Part shown: positions 15,608 through 24,757 of the stretch, piece by piece | Numbering within the stretch: position 1 is the stretch's first letter | Layout: each line of letters begins with the position of its first letter | Source of the DNA: Algoriphagus antarcticus | Lineage (GTDB): Bacteria > Bacteroidota > Bacteroidia > Cytophagales > Cyclobacteriaceae | Assembly (NCBI RefSeq): GCF_002150685.1 | Contig: NZ_MSSW01000002.1 | Coordinates: 124,001-188,000, forward strand | Reading direction: 5' to 3' | Length of the DNA stretch: 64,000 bases | Program-made: the position numbers and the translations under genes | The notes under the pieces: model-generated | What the model saw: the letters and a program-made list of their open reading frames with translations, nothing else | The model's database searches: none | What the model was told of the DNA's origin: nothing

Positions 15608-16841
15608 AAAGTATTCCTCATTGGATGAAATTTTCAATGATGAGAAATTTCACCTGATCGAGGAAAAAAAGAAAGTTTCGACAAGCAATACTCCTGATGA
15701 TCGTTTGTTAGCGTCTTTTCAGCAGATCAATGATTTTCATGCTAAATATGGCAAAGCTCCCGAAGCTAATATTTCCAACGTGTCAGAATACCAGCTCTAT
15801 TCAAGACTGAAAAGTATTCGAGAAGATCCGAAAAAAGCAGAAATGCTTCAGTCGGAGGATATTTATGATCTCTTGTATGACAGCAGTTTGTCCATGGTCG
15901 AAGAACCCAGCGCACCTTATTACAGAAAACCCAAAAAAGTAATAAAATCCATCGCTGATATTCTGGATGATAATCTGGATATTTTGGAAGATGATGAGGG
16001 ACTTTTTGACTTCAAGCATACACCAAAGCCAGATGAGAGGGCAAGTGCCGATTTTGTAGCTAAGAGGAAACCTTGTAAGGATTTTGCTACCTACGAGCCT
16101 CTTTTCAAAGAAGTGCAAAAAGATCTAGCCGAAGGCAAGCGAAATCTGATTGACTTCAAAATGGACAATCTAAAGGAAGGAGCATTTTACGTTCACAATG
16201 GAGTTTTATTCCTATTAGAGTGGGTCGATATCTCTCAAAAGGAGCATTATAGAGAGGATGGCACACGAGTTCGTGAAGATGGCAGGACAAGGTGCATTTT
16301 CGAGAATGGTACTCAATCAAACATGCTAAAACGATCCGTAGAAAAAATTCTCTATGCCAACGGGAAGGTTGTCACAGAAAATTTCGAGAAAGTGAATGAG
16401 ACTTTTCAGGAAAACTTCGGAATGATCAGAGAGGAAGATAAAGAATCAGGTTTCATCTATGTACTGAAATCACTTAATCCAGACCAGAGAATTACATCTA
16501 TCGATAACCTCTATAAGATTGGCTACTCGAAAGTTGCTGTAGAAGATCATATCAAAAATGCGGTAAAAGAGCCAACCTACTTAATGGCTGAGGTGGATTA
16601 CATCGCAGGATGGAAATGCTATAATATGAACACCCAGAAATTCGAACAGCTGATTCATAATTTCTTCGGAGCTTCCTGCTTGAATGTGGACATCTTTGAT
16701 GAAAATGGCAAAAGATACACTCCAAGAGAATGGTTTATTGCTCCCTATGAAGTGATTGAGCAAGCCATTGTACTGATCATTAGCGGAGAGGTTGTGAAGT
16801 TTAGGTATGATGCGGAGGAGGAGAGGATAGTTGGGAGGTAG
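15576..16841 (+). CDS. GIY-YIG nuclease-like protein (T5orf172 type)
   Basis: 421 residues, overlapping the helicase by 32 bp; an ATG at 15594 would shorten the overlap to 14 bp. The N-terminal 250 residues are charged and partly coiled; they probably bind the helicase or DNA. From residue 292 (GFIYVLKS) to about 400 it matches the T5orf172 version of the GIY-YIG fold: LYKIGYSKVAVEDHIKNA, then a long insert, then QKFEQLIHNFF and TPREWF. In family members I remember, the helix after KIG.S carries an Arg (VEERI-like) thought to be catalytic. Here the same place reads VEDHI, so activity is uncertain. It is the presumptive nuclease of the methylase-helicase group. Confidence 0.82.
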   Translation: MTREGNMHHRKKYSSLDEIFNDEKFHLIEEKKKVSTSNTPDDRLLASFQQINDFHAKYGKAPEANISNVSEYQLYSRLKSIREDPKKAEMLQSEDIYDLLYDSSLSMVEEPSAPYYRKPKKVIKSIADILDDNLDILEDDEGLFDFKHTPKPDERASADFVAKRKPCKDFATYEPLFKEVQKDLAEGKRNLIDFKMDNLKEGAFYVHNGVLFLLEWVDISQKEHYREDGTRVREDGRTRCIFENGTQSNMLKRSVEKILYANGKVVTENFEKVNETFQENFGMIREEDKESGFIYVLKSLNPDQRITSIDNLYKIGYSKVAVEDHIKNAVKEPTYLMAEVDYIAGWKCYNMNTQKFEQLIHNFFGASCLNVDIFDENGKRYTPREWFIAPYEVIEQAIVLIISGEVVKFRYDAEEERIVGR

Positions 16842-16928
16842 CTATTGTATGCTCTTAATAGAAATTGAAAGAATAATCTAAGACTAAAGAGAAACTTATC
16901 ACGTAGAAACGCCTAAATTATAATATAA

Positions 16929-19280
16929 ATGGAATTAGTATATCAGAAAGATTTTAAATCTATAAAGCAATTCGACCCTATTACCATAGCTGACTTTAGT
17001 ATCATAACAGGTTTAAATGGATCTGGAAAAACCCATCTCCTGCAATCAATAGAAAATGGGTCTATCGAATTAGAAGGGATTCCAGCAACTGAAGTGATAT
17101 ATTATAACTATTCTGACTTTAGTCTTAATTACGACATACCTCTTCCTACCAATGGGAACAGATCTCAAAATACAGATGTGTCCAAAAATACAGCTAAGGA
17201 GACATATGCCAGAAAATCTTCAGCTTTAACCCAAAGAATAAATAGCTAGCGGAATGAAGTTCTTCAAAGCATAACTTTTTTACCATCTCACTTATCTCAT
17301 TTACATCAAAGACTAATTCAGGTAATCCATAACCCTGAGTTATTAATGTGGTCAATGGATGAATTATCCACGTACAAAGATTTAATAACAACAGAAATCT
17401 TTCAAACTGATCCAATAGCCGCTTTTGTCGGTATTTCAGATAAAGCTCGATTTTTTTATGAAAATTTTGGTTTAATACCTAAAGTCTCAGATCTCGAATT
17501 ATTCCAGAATGTATTACCAAAAATTCAATTACTTCAACTGCTTCAGCAAACAGGATATAATAAAAGTTTTTTCGAGTGGGAGGATATTGATTTTGAGAAG
17601 TACAAATTACTTCAACACAACAATCCACTATTCAATATCTGGAATGAAATTGCTCAAACATCCCTTTCTCAAGAGTTCATCAATTTAGTGTCATTCATTC
17701 AAGATGTTCCCAATCCCTTAATATCACTAAATGATGAAAGCCTTCTTAAAATCAGAGAAGATGCTTTAAAGTTGTTTATAGATTTAGAGAAAAATTTGGA
17801 AGAAAGCATGTCTGCTAATTCGTTTAAATTATTAAAGGGATTAGCAGGTGGAAAAGGTGTATTTGTACCTCTTCAGCCTGAAAGCGGATTTCTTGATCTC
17901 TACCAATTGTCTTTAGAAGAAAAACAATATCAAATTTCACGAAAACAGAATGCCTATAACAAATATTTGAGCGAGAGAGATGGTTTGCCAGTTACTTTCC
18001 TCGACGATGAGCAATTTATTAAGACACATGGTGAATCCCCTGTTTCGTTGCTTAATGAAGCTCTTAATAATTACGATTGCAATGGTTACGAATTTAAAGC
18101 TAGCCAGATCCCTGATCAAATAGGCGTTGACTTTTACTCTCAAAATATTCACATCCAGCTTTATAACAAACAACAAGGTTATAATACTGACCTTAATTCC
18201 TTGTCATCAGGGGAGCGAACTTTATTAGCCTTAACCTTTTATGTTTATAAATTAAAGTTTAAAAAGAGACTAGTTTCCAGTCTGTTGCTTCTTGATGAAA
18301 TTGACTCATCCCTTCATCCTTTTATGTGTCAAAGGTTGATAGAGGTATTATATAACTTATTTCATAAGCAGTTAGGATTGAAAGTGATTTTATGCACTCA
18401 TTCGCCCTCAACCGTAGCATTCGCTCCTTGCGCGGATTCACTTTATGTGATGAAGGCAGAGGGAAGCCAAAGACTTATTCCTAGTAGCAAGGATGCTGCC
18501 TTGAAAGAGTTGACTCACGGAGTGCCTTCTTTCAGTGTTAATTATGAAAACAGAAGGCAAGTATTTGTTGAAAGTAAGTATGATGTGGAGTATTATGAAG
18601 CCCTTTACAAGCTTTTTAGAAAACGATTAGACCCTGAAATATCTCTTAATTTTATCGCTTCTGGAGATGCTAAAAAAGACAAAAACGACCAGCCTATTTC
18701 AAATTGTACTCAAGTCATAGAAATTACACATCTTCTTAGGAAAGGTGGGAATAAATTTATTTGGGGCATTATAGATTGGGATCTAGAGAGCCAAAAACCT
18801 AAAGTCGAACATGTAAAGGTTCTTGGCTGGCAACGGAGGTATAGCATAGAAAATTTTATTCTCGATCCACTTTTGGTAGCAATTCTTATTTTAATGGAAA
18901 AGATTCGCGATCCTAAGGATTTCGGTCTTGAGGATGAATTTAAGCTGCATATGCTATTTAACGTGGATGAACCTAATTTACAGGGCATAGTTGATCATAT
19001 GATCAAAGTGTTAAATCACGATGGGTTAATAAATATTTTACAAAATGTGGATTATCTAACAGTGTCAGGAAAGCGGTTATCATTACCTAAAAATTTCACT
19101 CAATTAAACGGCCATGATCTAGAAGCTAGATACCTAAAGGTGTTTCCTGAGTTAAATGCGATAAAAAAGAATAAAGAGAACGAGCTTAAAAATTCGATTA
19201 TTAAAAAAGTTATCCAGGAGTTCGATGATTTTGCTCCTCAAGATTTACTTGATATTCTAATAAGTGTGCAAGAGATTTAA
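16929..19280 (+). pseudogene. OLD-like AAA ATPase with DUF4435-type TOPRIM, in-frame TAG
   Basis: A single 784-codon frame from ATG 16929 to the stop at 19280, interrupted only by TAG at 17247-17249 (codon 107). The frame is open and protein-like on both sides of the stop, so this is one gene, not two. Walker A GLNGSGKT is at 28-35, the ABC-type signature SSGER at 426-430, and Walker B LLLLDE ends at D456/E457. After residue 545 comes a TOPRIM-like DUF4435-type segment (VFVESKYDVEYYE, then WGIIDWD). OLD-family ATPase-nucleases act in phage defence. Truncation at codon 107 would leave only Walker A. It could be a nonsense mutation, a sequencing error or readthrough. An internal restart at 17346 would lack Walker A. 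Base composition is more AT-rich than its neighbours, suggesting transfer. Confidence 0.8.
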
Positions 19281-19296
19281 GACATCTTAGGATTAG

Positions 19297-19398
19297 CGTC
19301 AATTCCAAAAAACAAAAGAATTCGCTAAAGAATTCGCTACTGATTTCGCCACTAAATTAAAAAACAAAACCCTAACAATCAATATTTCAGATAGTTAG
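19297..19398 (+). other. Possible integrase C-terminal remnant with 12-bp tandem repeat
   Basis: After a TAG at 19294, a frame is open for 33 codons and encodes a repetitive tail (KEFAKEFATDFATKLKNK) that resembles C-terminal tails of Bacteroidota tyrosine recombinases. The DNA is three 12-bp units at 19317, 19329 and 19341. It lies 13 bp beyond the tRNA-Ser 3' end, where an integrase tail would be expected. No recombinase active-site residues remain. Confidence 0.35.
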
Positions 19399-19404
19399 GG
19401 TTTT
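19366..19404 (-). terminator. Terminator after tRNA-Ser
   Basis: An 11-bp perfect stem, AAAACCCTAAC (19366-19376) with GTTAGGGTTTT (19394-19404), has a 17-base loop. On the minus strand it is followed by a T-rich run, so it ends the tRNA-Ser transcript; it may also stop transcription leaving the island. Confidence 0.75.
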
Positions 19405-19410
19405 AATATG

Positions 19411-19497
19411 TAGAGAGGAAGGGATTCGAACCCTCGATACCCTCACGAGTATACACGCTTTCCAAGCGTGCGCCTTCAGCCGCTCGGCCACCTCTCT
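19411..19497 (-). tRNA. tRNA-Ser (anticodon GGA)
   Basis: 87 nt on the minus strand. The acceptor stem AGAGAGG pairs with CCTCTCT, the D-arm begins TGGCCGAGCGG, and the anticodon arm is CACGC-TTGGAAA-GCGTG with GGA. A long class II variable arm (ATACTC-GTGA-GGGTAT) and a T-arm with GGTTCGAATCC complete it. The long variable arm and GGA identify serine. No CCA is encoded. Serine tRNA genes are common island insertion sites; the defence-type genes end about 130 bp away. Confidence 0.95.
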
Positions 19498-19595
19498 AGG
19501 ATATTTTCCAATCCGTATTCCGAATCGGAGTGCAAAGAAAATTATTATTAGTGCCCTTTCCAAATAATCCTAGAAAATAGCCAATGAAATTGCAC

Positions 19596-20663
19596 TTAAG
19601 CACTCATCTCCCCTGCCAGAGCCACTTTCAGCTTTGCTACTACATCTGAATGCTTACTCTCCTGACCTAACAAAAACATCAATTTCGTCACTGCCGCTTC
19701 CGTCGTCATATCCGTCCCGCTGATCACGCCCACATTCAGAAGTTCTTTGCTGGTCTCATATCGTCCCTGAATCACTCGGCCCCCATTGCATTGAGATACA
19801 TTCAGAATGATGATCCCTTTTTTAATGGCTTTCTGCAGAGAATCCATAAACCAGGCTTCACTCGGACTATTTCCCGAGCCATAGGTTTCCAATACAATCG
19901 CTTTAAGTCCTTTAATATTAAGCATGGCATCAATCACATTCTGAGTGATCCCAGGAAATAACTTTAGAATAAGGACATTATTATCAAGAGAACTCCTAGT
20001 CACCAATTTCTTATGTGATTCCAGCGGACGAATAGCCTGTGTATTGTAATCTATTACAATCCCCGACTCTGCCAGTGGCGGATAATTCTCAGACTCAAAC
20101 GCATCAAAATGAACACTTTGCACCTTCTTAGAGCGATTTCCTCTGAGCAATAGGTGATTAAAAAAAACACAAACCTCAGGAACTATGGGCTCCCCATTGA
20201 TTTTTGCTGTGGCAATTTCTAAGGAAGTCATCAAGTTTTCACGCGCATCTGATCTCATAGCGGAGATAGGCAATTGTGCTCCAGTGAAGATCACGGGCTT
20301 GTTCAAACCTTGAAGCATGTAACTTAGCATCGACGCCGAGTAAGCCATAGTATCTGTACCATGAAGCACCACAAATCCGTCGTAACTGTCGTAATTCTCA
20401 TAGATAATATAGGCCATATCCTTCCAGTGACTCATAGTGACGTTAGAAGAATCAATAGGCTCAGGGAAAGAAATCACCGTAATGGCAATATCCATGGTGT
20501 ATAGAATAGGGATTTTCTCCAGAATTTGCCCAAAGTTAAACGGCACAAGAGCTCCGCTATCATCATAGGCCATTCCAAGCGTACCTCCTGTATATATTAT
20601 CAGTACAGAGGATGTTTTGCTGGTGCGGAGTGCTGTATTTAATCGAACTATTTTATAATTCAT
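19596..20663 (-). CDS. ansA: Type I L-asparaginase
   Basis: 355 residues, normal for cytosolic type I asparaginases. It converts L-asparagine to aspartate and ammonia. The two catalytic threonine motifs are present: IIYTGGTLGM near residue 23 and VLHGTDTMAYSASML near residue 100, with a conserved Lys in the C-terminal half. No signal peptide, so cytoplasmic. Its start overlaps the stop of the TatD gene by four bases (ATGA), so the two are translationally coupled, with tatD first. The stop lies about 100 bp from the tRNA-Ser 5' end. Confidence 0.93.
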   Translation of the reverse strand: MNYKIVRLNTALRTSKTSSVLIIYTGGTLGMAYDDSGALVPFNFGQILEKIPILYTMDIAITVISFPEPIDSSNVTMSHWKDMAYIIYENYDSYDGFVVLHGTDTMAYSASMLSYMLQGLNKPVIFTGAQLPISAMRSDARENLMTSLEIATAKINGEPIVPEVCVFFNHLLLRGNRSKKVQSVHFDAFESENYPPLAESGIVIDYNTQAIRPLESHKKLVTRSSLDNNVLILKLFPGITQNVIDAMLNIKGLKAIVLETYGSGNSPSEAWFMDSLQKAIKKGIIILNVSQCNGGRVIQGRYETSKELLNVGVISGTDMTTEAAVTKLMFLLGQESKHSDVVAKLKVALAGEMSA

Positions 20664-21436
20664 GATCCAATCTCACGGAATAGGTTAAGGGCATTTTCTC
20701 TTGTTTTTAGAGCTACTTCCTCCTTAGAAATCTGCAAGTAATCCCCAATTTTCTCTGCAATAATCGGTAAATACGCCGGAGAGTTCCTTTTTCCTCTATA
20801 TGGTACCGGAGCAAGATATGGCGCATCTGTTTCTAAAACTAAATTCTCAATACTGACTTTAGGTATTACCTGATCCAACCCTCCATTTTTGAAAGTCGCT
20901 ACTCCTCCTATTCCGAGTAGAAAGCCCATATCAATAATTTGCTTCGCCTGTTCTAGATTCCCGGTGAAGCAGTGAAAGATGCCTTTGAGCTTGCCATCAT
21001 GTTCCTCCTTTACAATAGCGATTGTCTCATCCATAGAATCCCGGCAATGCAACACAATCGGCAAATATCTTTCCTTTGCCCAATTGATCTGAGTCTTCAG
21101 CGCTTCCTTTTGCTGCTCAAAAAAAGTTTTGTCCCAATAGAGATCAAGTCCAATTTCTCCCACTGCTGCAAACTGACGCTTATTCAGCCAATCTTCCATG
21201 ATAGCCAATTGCTCCCGAAAGTCTTCCTTTACATCGCAGGGATGCAGACCCATCATCGGAATGCACAACCCCGGATATTTCTCCTCACAGGCTAGCATCG
21301 CCGCTATCGTCTCCACATCCACATTTGGCATGTAAACTCGCTCTATGCCAGCATCTCGGATATCTTGAATTATCTGGTCCCGATCCGAATCAAACTTGGT
21401 TGAATAAATATGTGCGTGCGTCTCTATGTAATTCAT
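20660..21436 (-). CDS. TatD-family metal-dependent hydrolase / DNase
   Basis: 258 residues forming a TIM-barrel amidohydrolase. Metal ligands are visible in the usual order: THAH near residue 6, GEIGLD near residue 93, a His in VLHCRDS near residue 130, FHCF near residue 154, and ETDAPYLAP near residue 204. TatD/YcfH proteins are 3'-5' exonucleases on DNA or RNA and also have D-aminoacyl-tRNA deacylase-like relatives. It is the first gene of a two-gene operon with ansA, an arrangement repeated in other Bacteroidota as far as I recall. A modest 88-bp gap separates it from the glycosyltransferase downstream of the next cluster. Confidence 0.92.
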   Translation of the reverse strand: MNYIETHAHIYSTKFDSDRDQIIQDIRDAGIERVYMPNVDVETIAAMLACEEKYPGLCIPMMGLHPCDVKEDFREQLAIMEDWLNKRQFAAVGEIGLDLYWDKTFFEQQKEALKTQINWAKERYLPIVLHCRDSMDETIAIVKEEHDGKLKGIFHCFTGNLEQAKQIIDMGFLLGIGGVATFKNGGLDQVIPKVSIENLVLETDAPYLAPVPYRGKRNSPAYLPIIAEKIGDYLQISKEEVALKTRENALNLFREIGS

Positions 21437-21524
21437 ATGATTATAATTTGTCTTTTAAGGCCATATGAAATCTCGCATTTATCATAATCATTCCAGTGTG
21501 TGAGCCTTTGAGTCATGCTCGATT

Positions 21525-22652
21525 TCATGGGTATATTCTGGATTTCCATTTCGTCTTGGAAGGCCAAAAATAGTAAAGAATAGTAAGGAGGATGGTATTG
21601 AAATTATAAAAATCAAAAAGCAGTACGTATATCCAATTGATTTTCACACCCACTTTACTAGCAATTCTTATAAGAAATATGCCTTGCAAAAGAATCTTAA
21701 TCAAGGCTAAACTCATTCCAACTACTGGATTCATCACTAATAGAACGATAAGTCCGATAAAATACACGAACTGAAGAGCTAATATTAGTTTCCAGTAAAA
21801 TGGCAAAGTCATTACCCCATTCATCCATCTCTTTCGCTGATTCAGTAAGTTTCGAAAACTTGTTTCGGGTTTGGTCAGCGCAAGCATTTCAGGACTTACT
21901 TGATGCAAGATTTTGAAACCTTCTCGCTGAATCGCTCTGGAGATTTCTAGATCTTCTGTAAGGCAAAAAGGTAAGTGCTTAAAACCGCCACATTGATCAT
22001 AAGCCTTCTTGCTGATCACCATATTATTGCCCAAACCTGTAGTCGGAATAGTGAGATCCGTTGCGACTTTGATAAACCCTAAAGTCAGCCACCAATCGAT
22101 CTCCTGAAATCTCTCCATCCAATTCTTCGCTTTGATCTGAGTAATTCCAATCACCAAACCAACGTTTTCAGCAAATGCACCTAATCCTTCTCTTATCCAC
22201 TTTGGGTTTACCTCACAGTCTGCATCCGTAAAAAAGTAAAAGTCTCCCGTAGCTTTTTCCGCTAAAATAGCCAATGCATTAGCCTTGCCATTTTGATTAT
22301 ACTGGGCAGTTTCTGAAGAAGAAATAGTTTTGAAAATTCGGCTAGAACCACCTGCACACCAGTCTCTCAATATCTCTGATGTAAGATCTGAACTCTGATC
22401 GTCGGCAAATAGAAACTGGACCCGACCTACCGGATAATCTAAGTTCTCAAAAGATCCCAAAAGATCAGGAAGCTCTTTTTCCTCATTTCTGGCCGCTACC
22501 AGAACAGATACAAGTGGTAGGTCATTAGGTAGCTTTTTGTTGTGATTTTTCCAGAAAAATACAACGCGGATTATAGCAATGAGGAATTGAAACAAAATCA
22601 ATCCGACTACTCCATAGCATAACCAGCCTATCATAGCACAGCTGTTTTCCAA
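21525..22652 (-). CDS. Family 2 glycosyltransferase, membrane-bound
   Basis: 375 residues. An N-terminal membrane helix (about 10-32) is followed by a GT-A domain (45-270) with SVLVAARNEE, a DDQSSD motif, the metal-binding DADCEV, an ED pair (LTEDLEIS) and a QRKRWMNG motif of processive-type GT2 enzymes. Two or three membrane helices follow (about 285-365). Such enzymes transfer sugars to lipids or polysaccharides at the inner membrane. Its start lies 22 bp inside the end of the polysaccharide deacetylase gene, so it is the last gene of a compact five-gene cluster. The QxxRW motif suggests polymer synthesis, but lipid glycosylation is equally possible. Confidence 0.87.
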   Translation of the reverse strand: MENSCAMIGWLCYGVVGLILFQFLIAIIRVVFFWKNHNKKLPNDLPLVSVLVAARNEEKELPDLLGSFENLDYPVGRVQFLFADDQSSDLTSEILRDWCAGGSSRIFKTISSSETAQYNQNGKANALAILAEKATGDFYFFTDADCEVNPKWIREGLGAFAENVGLVIGITQIKAKNWMERFQEIDWWLTLGFIKVATDLTIPTTGLGNNMVISKKAYDQCGGFKHLPFCLTEDLEISRAIQREGFKILHQVSPEMLALTKPETSFRNLLNQRKRWMNGVMTLPFYWKLILALQFVYFIGLIVLLVMNPVVGMSLALIKILLQGIFLIRIASKVGVKINWIYVLLFDFYNFNTILLTILYYFWPSKTKWKSRIYP

Positions 22653-23257
22653 CCCATTTCCACTATGAAATCTAGATATCGAGGCAAAATCTTCGGCAAA
22701 AGCTCCTTGGTCTTCAATTGATCGTGGAAGACGGCAATAGTTCCAGCTTTAGTACAGTGAATAGACTTACTCAATACCACTTCTGGTTTCAAGTTTTGAT
22801 CATAATCACCCGAAAGCATATCCCACATTACTATTTGATGATACTTGGAAATCTCTGCGGCCTGACTCGGTTTGAACAATCCATATGGAGGTCGGAATAA
22901 TTTTGTCTTTATCCCCAACACATCACCCAAAACTCTATCACACAAGTCAACATTCTCCAAATAGACTGATTTTTCGGTTTTCCAGCCATTCAAATGGTTG
23001 AACGTATGATTGCCTATTCCATGGCCTGCACTCACCATTTCCTGAGCAAGTTTTGGATTCCTACGCACATTATCTCCAACCACAAAAAAAGTGGCAATCT
23101 GATCTCTTTTAGCCAATTCCTGCAAAACATATTCCGTAACTCCCGCCACCGGCCCATCGTCAAAAGTCAAGTAAACTGTATTCTCCTCCGAACTTTTTCG
23201 CCAAAGTCTCTCAGGGAAAAGCCGCTGAATAAGTACAGGAACTGTATGCCAAATCAT
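22631..23257 (-). CDS. Polysaccharide deacetylase (NodB/CE4)
   Basis: 208 residues covering one NodB domain. The catalytic motifs are present in order: TFDDGP near residue 31 (catalytic base and metal Asp), GNHTFNH near residue 81 (metal His pair), RPPYG near residue 121, and a C-terminal VFHDQ segment. These enzymes remove N-acetyl groups from chitin oligosaccharides, peptidoglycan or poly-GlcNAc. There is no clear signal peptide, so it may be cytoplasmic or membrane-associated, which is less common. One base separates it from the phosphatase gene upstream and it overlaps the glycosyltransferase downstream, suggesting one glycan pathway. Confidence 0.9.
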   Translation of the reverse strand: MIWHTVPVLIQRLFPERLWRKSSEENTVYLTFDDGPVAGVTEYVLQELAKRDQIATFFVVGDNVRRNPKLAQEMVSAGHGIGNHTFNHLNGWKTEKSVYLENVDLCDRVLGDVLGIKTKLFRPPYGLFKPSQAAEISKYHQIVMWDMLSGDYDQNLKPEVVLSKSIHCTKAGTIAVFHDQLKTKELLPKILPRYLDFIVEMGWKTAVL

Positions 23258-23258
23258 C

Positions 23259-24470
23259 CTATTGGAATCTTAAACTCAGCAAAGTCAAGTCATCACGCAA
23301 AGGAACGTCTTTAGAAAACTGCTCAATTTTTTTCAAAAACTTCCGATGAAAATCATCCGGATCCAAATTCATATTCTTATCTACAAATTTCTCGAAGCGC
23401 TCTTCTCCATACTCCTCTTCGGATGGATTCATCGCCTCTGTCAGTCCATCGGTATAGAGATGCAGCGAGAAGTTTTTGAGGTGTTCCCGTTTTCCTATCT
23501 CCAGAAAAGGCAACTCTTCAAAAGCCCCCAAAATCGTTGTTCCCGCATGTAAATTTTCACATTTTCCAGTTTCTTCACGACAAAGCAAAGGTGGATTGTG
23601 TCCTGCATTCACATAGTTGAGTTCTCTGGTTTTAAAGTTGAAATGTCCAAGGAAAAAAGTAATGAAGCGCTCTCCGTGGGTATTTTCATACAAGGTATAA
23701 TTCAACTGTTTTACCACCATTTCCAGATCTGCATCGCTGCGCAAAAGCGTACGCAAAGCTGCTTGGAAATTGGACATCAAAAGTGCTGCAGAAATTCCTT
23801 TTCCCGACACATCAGCGATACAGAAGTAAACCTCATCCTTGGATTTGCGGATCAGATCGTAATAGTCACCACCCACCATACTGTGCGGCAGGTAGGTTAC
23901 CTTCGCCTTCAACTCCTTATCTATAGGAAGCTCCGCCGGAAAGAGCATTTGCTGCACCTGAGATGCAATGGCTACTTCCCTATTCAAAATCTCCTGCTCC
24001 ATTTGCTTTCTGGCAAACCGCTTATTCTCCAATGCCACTACAAGAATATTGGTCAGGGCCTGAGTGAAATTCAAATCCAACTCCAAGTCCTGATCTTTTC
24101 TCCTTAAAAAAAGAATCGCAAGCATTTTGTCTTTATGATAGACAGGGAGGTAAGTTTCGAGTTCCTCAAAAGAATACTCTTCCTCCAAATCCAATCTCAA
24201 CTCCCCTGTGGTTTTTTTGTCCAATACTTGATCAGCAGCAATCAACATTGGAACATTTCCCTTTACACCATGAGATATTTTATTTTCGAAAGCTCCTTCC
24301 TTAGCCACATAGAGTATCAGCGATTTGATATTCAGATGAATGAGGCAGGTAAACTTAAAAATATTGAGCAAAACCGCTTCTGGCTGATTTTCATTAATCG
24401 CCTGAGTGATCTCTAGCAGAGATTTCAATTGCAGTTCCTTGCGTTGATATTTGTGTATTTCTGTGGTCAA
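23259..24470 (-). CDS. GAF-like and SpoIIE-type PP2C phosphatase (RsbU-like)
   Basis: 403 residues. Residues 10-165 look like a GAF-type sensor domain, followed by a short coiled linker (about 160-185) and a PP2C SpoIIE domain (200-400) with GGDYYD, DVSGKG and YTDGLTE metal-binding motifs. These phosphatases dephosphorylate anti-anti-sigma (STAS) proteins in partner-switching pathways controlling stress response or surface behaviour. No membrane helix, so cytosolic. It lies in the middle of the glycan gene cluster, three bases after the small upstream protein. No partner kinase or STAS gene is visible nearby. Confidence 0.88.
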   Translation of the reverse strand: MTTEIHKYQRKELQLKSLLEITQAINENQPEAVLLNIFKFTCLIHLNIKSLILYVAKEGAFENKISHGVKGNVPMLIAADQVLDKKTTGELRLDLEEEYSFEELETYLPVYHKDKMLAILFLRRKDQDLELDLNFTQALTNILVVALENKRFARKQMEQEILNREVAIASQVQQMLFPAELPIDKELKAKVTYLPHSMVGGDYYDLIRKSKDEVYFCIADVSGKGISAALLMSNFQAALRTLLRSDADLEMVVKQLNYTLYENTHGERFITFFLGHFNFKTRELNYVNAGHNPPLLCREETGKCENLHAGTTILGAFEELPFLEIGKREHLKNFSLHLYTDGLTEAMNPSEEEYGEERFEKFVDKNMNLDPDDFHRKFLKKIEQFSKDVPLRDDLTLLSLRFQ

Positions 24471-24472
24471 TT

Positions 24473-24724
24473 CTAAAGTGTATTATGTGCCATCAAACCG
24501 TTTTTTGTCGCCAAAAAATATAAGCGCGTTCCTTCTTTCATGATATCAACTTCTCCAAATCTCTCTGTATCGGGATCATCGAGACACTTGATATAGCCTT
24601 GAGAATAAAGCCGCTGCAAAGTAGACAACAGCAGCTCCTCCTCCCAATCCAAGGTTTCCAAAAGATAGCTATAGGGCTGGACGAAATAAAGCTCGTCCAT
24701 CAAGTCAAATTCCTCGTCGTTCAT
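24473..24724 (-). CDS. Small conserved acidic protein
   Basis: 83 residues, strongly acidic, no signal or membrane segment. The middle (LETLDWEEELLLSTLQRLYSQGYIKCL) looks like a helix-turn-helix with a short wing, and the end (TRLYFLATKNGLMAHNTL) like a strand and helix. I do not recognise a named family. It ends two bases before the SpoIIE phosphatase gene, so it is almost certainly co-expressed, and may be a partner of that phosphatase. Confidence 0.72.
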   Translation of the reverse strand: MNDEEFDLMDELYFVQPYSYLLETLDWEEELLLSTLQRLYSQGYIKCLDDPDTERFGEVDIMKEGTRLYFLATKNGLMAHNTL

Positions 24725-24757
24725 GATTCAAATTTCAGATTCTAAATTAACACTTCT

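Noticed and set aside
8060..16841. Calling the island DISARM or BREX
   Set aside because: No DUF1998 or PLD protein (DISARM) and no BrxC, PglZ or Lon-type genes (BREX) are present.
17346..19280. Treating the second part of the broken ATPase as its own gene
   Set aside because: It is in the same frame as 16929-17246 with open codons between, and alone it would lack the Walker A motif.
7451..19500. Search for island attachment repeats matching the tRNA-Ser 3' end
   Set aside because: No second copy of the tRNA end was seen in the left gap, so island limits are not proven.
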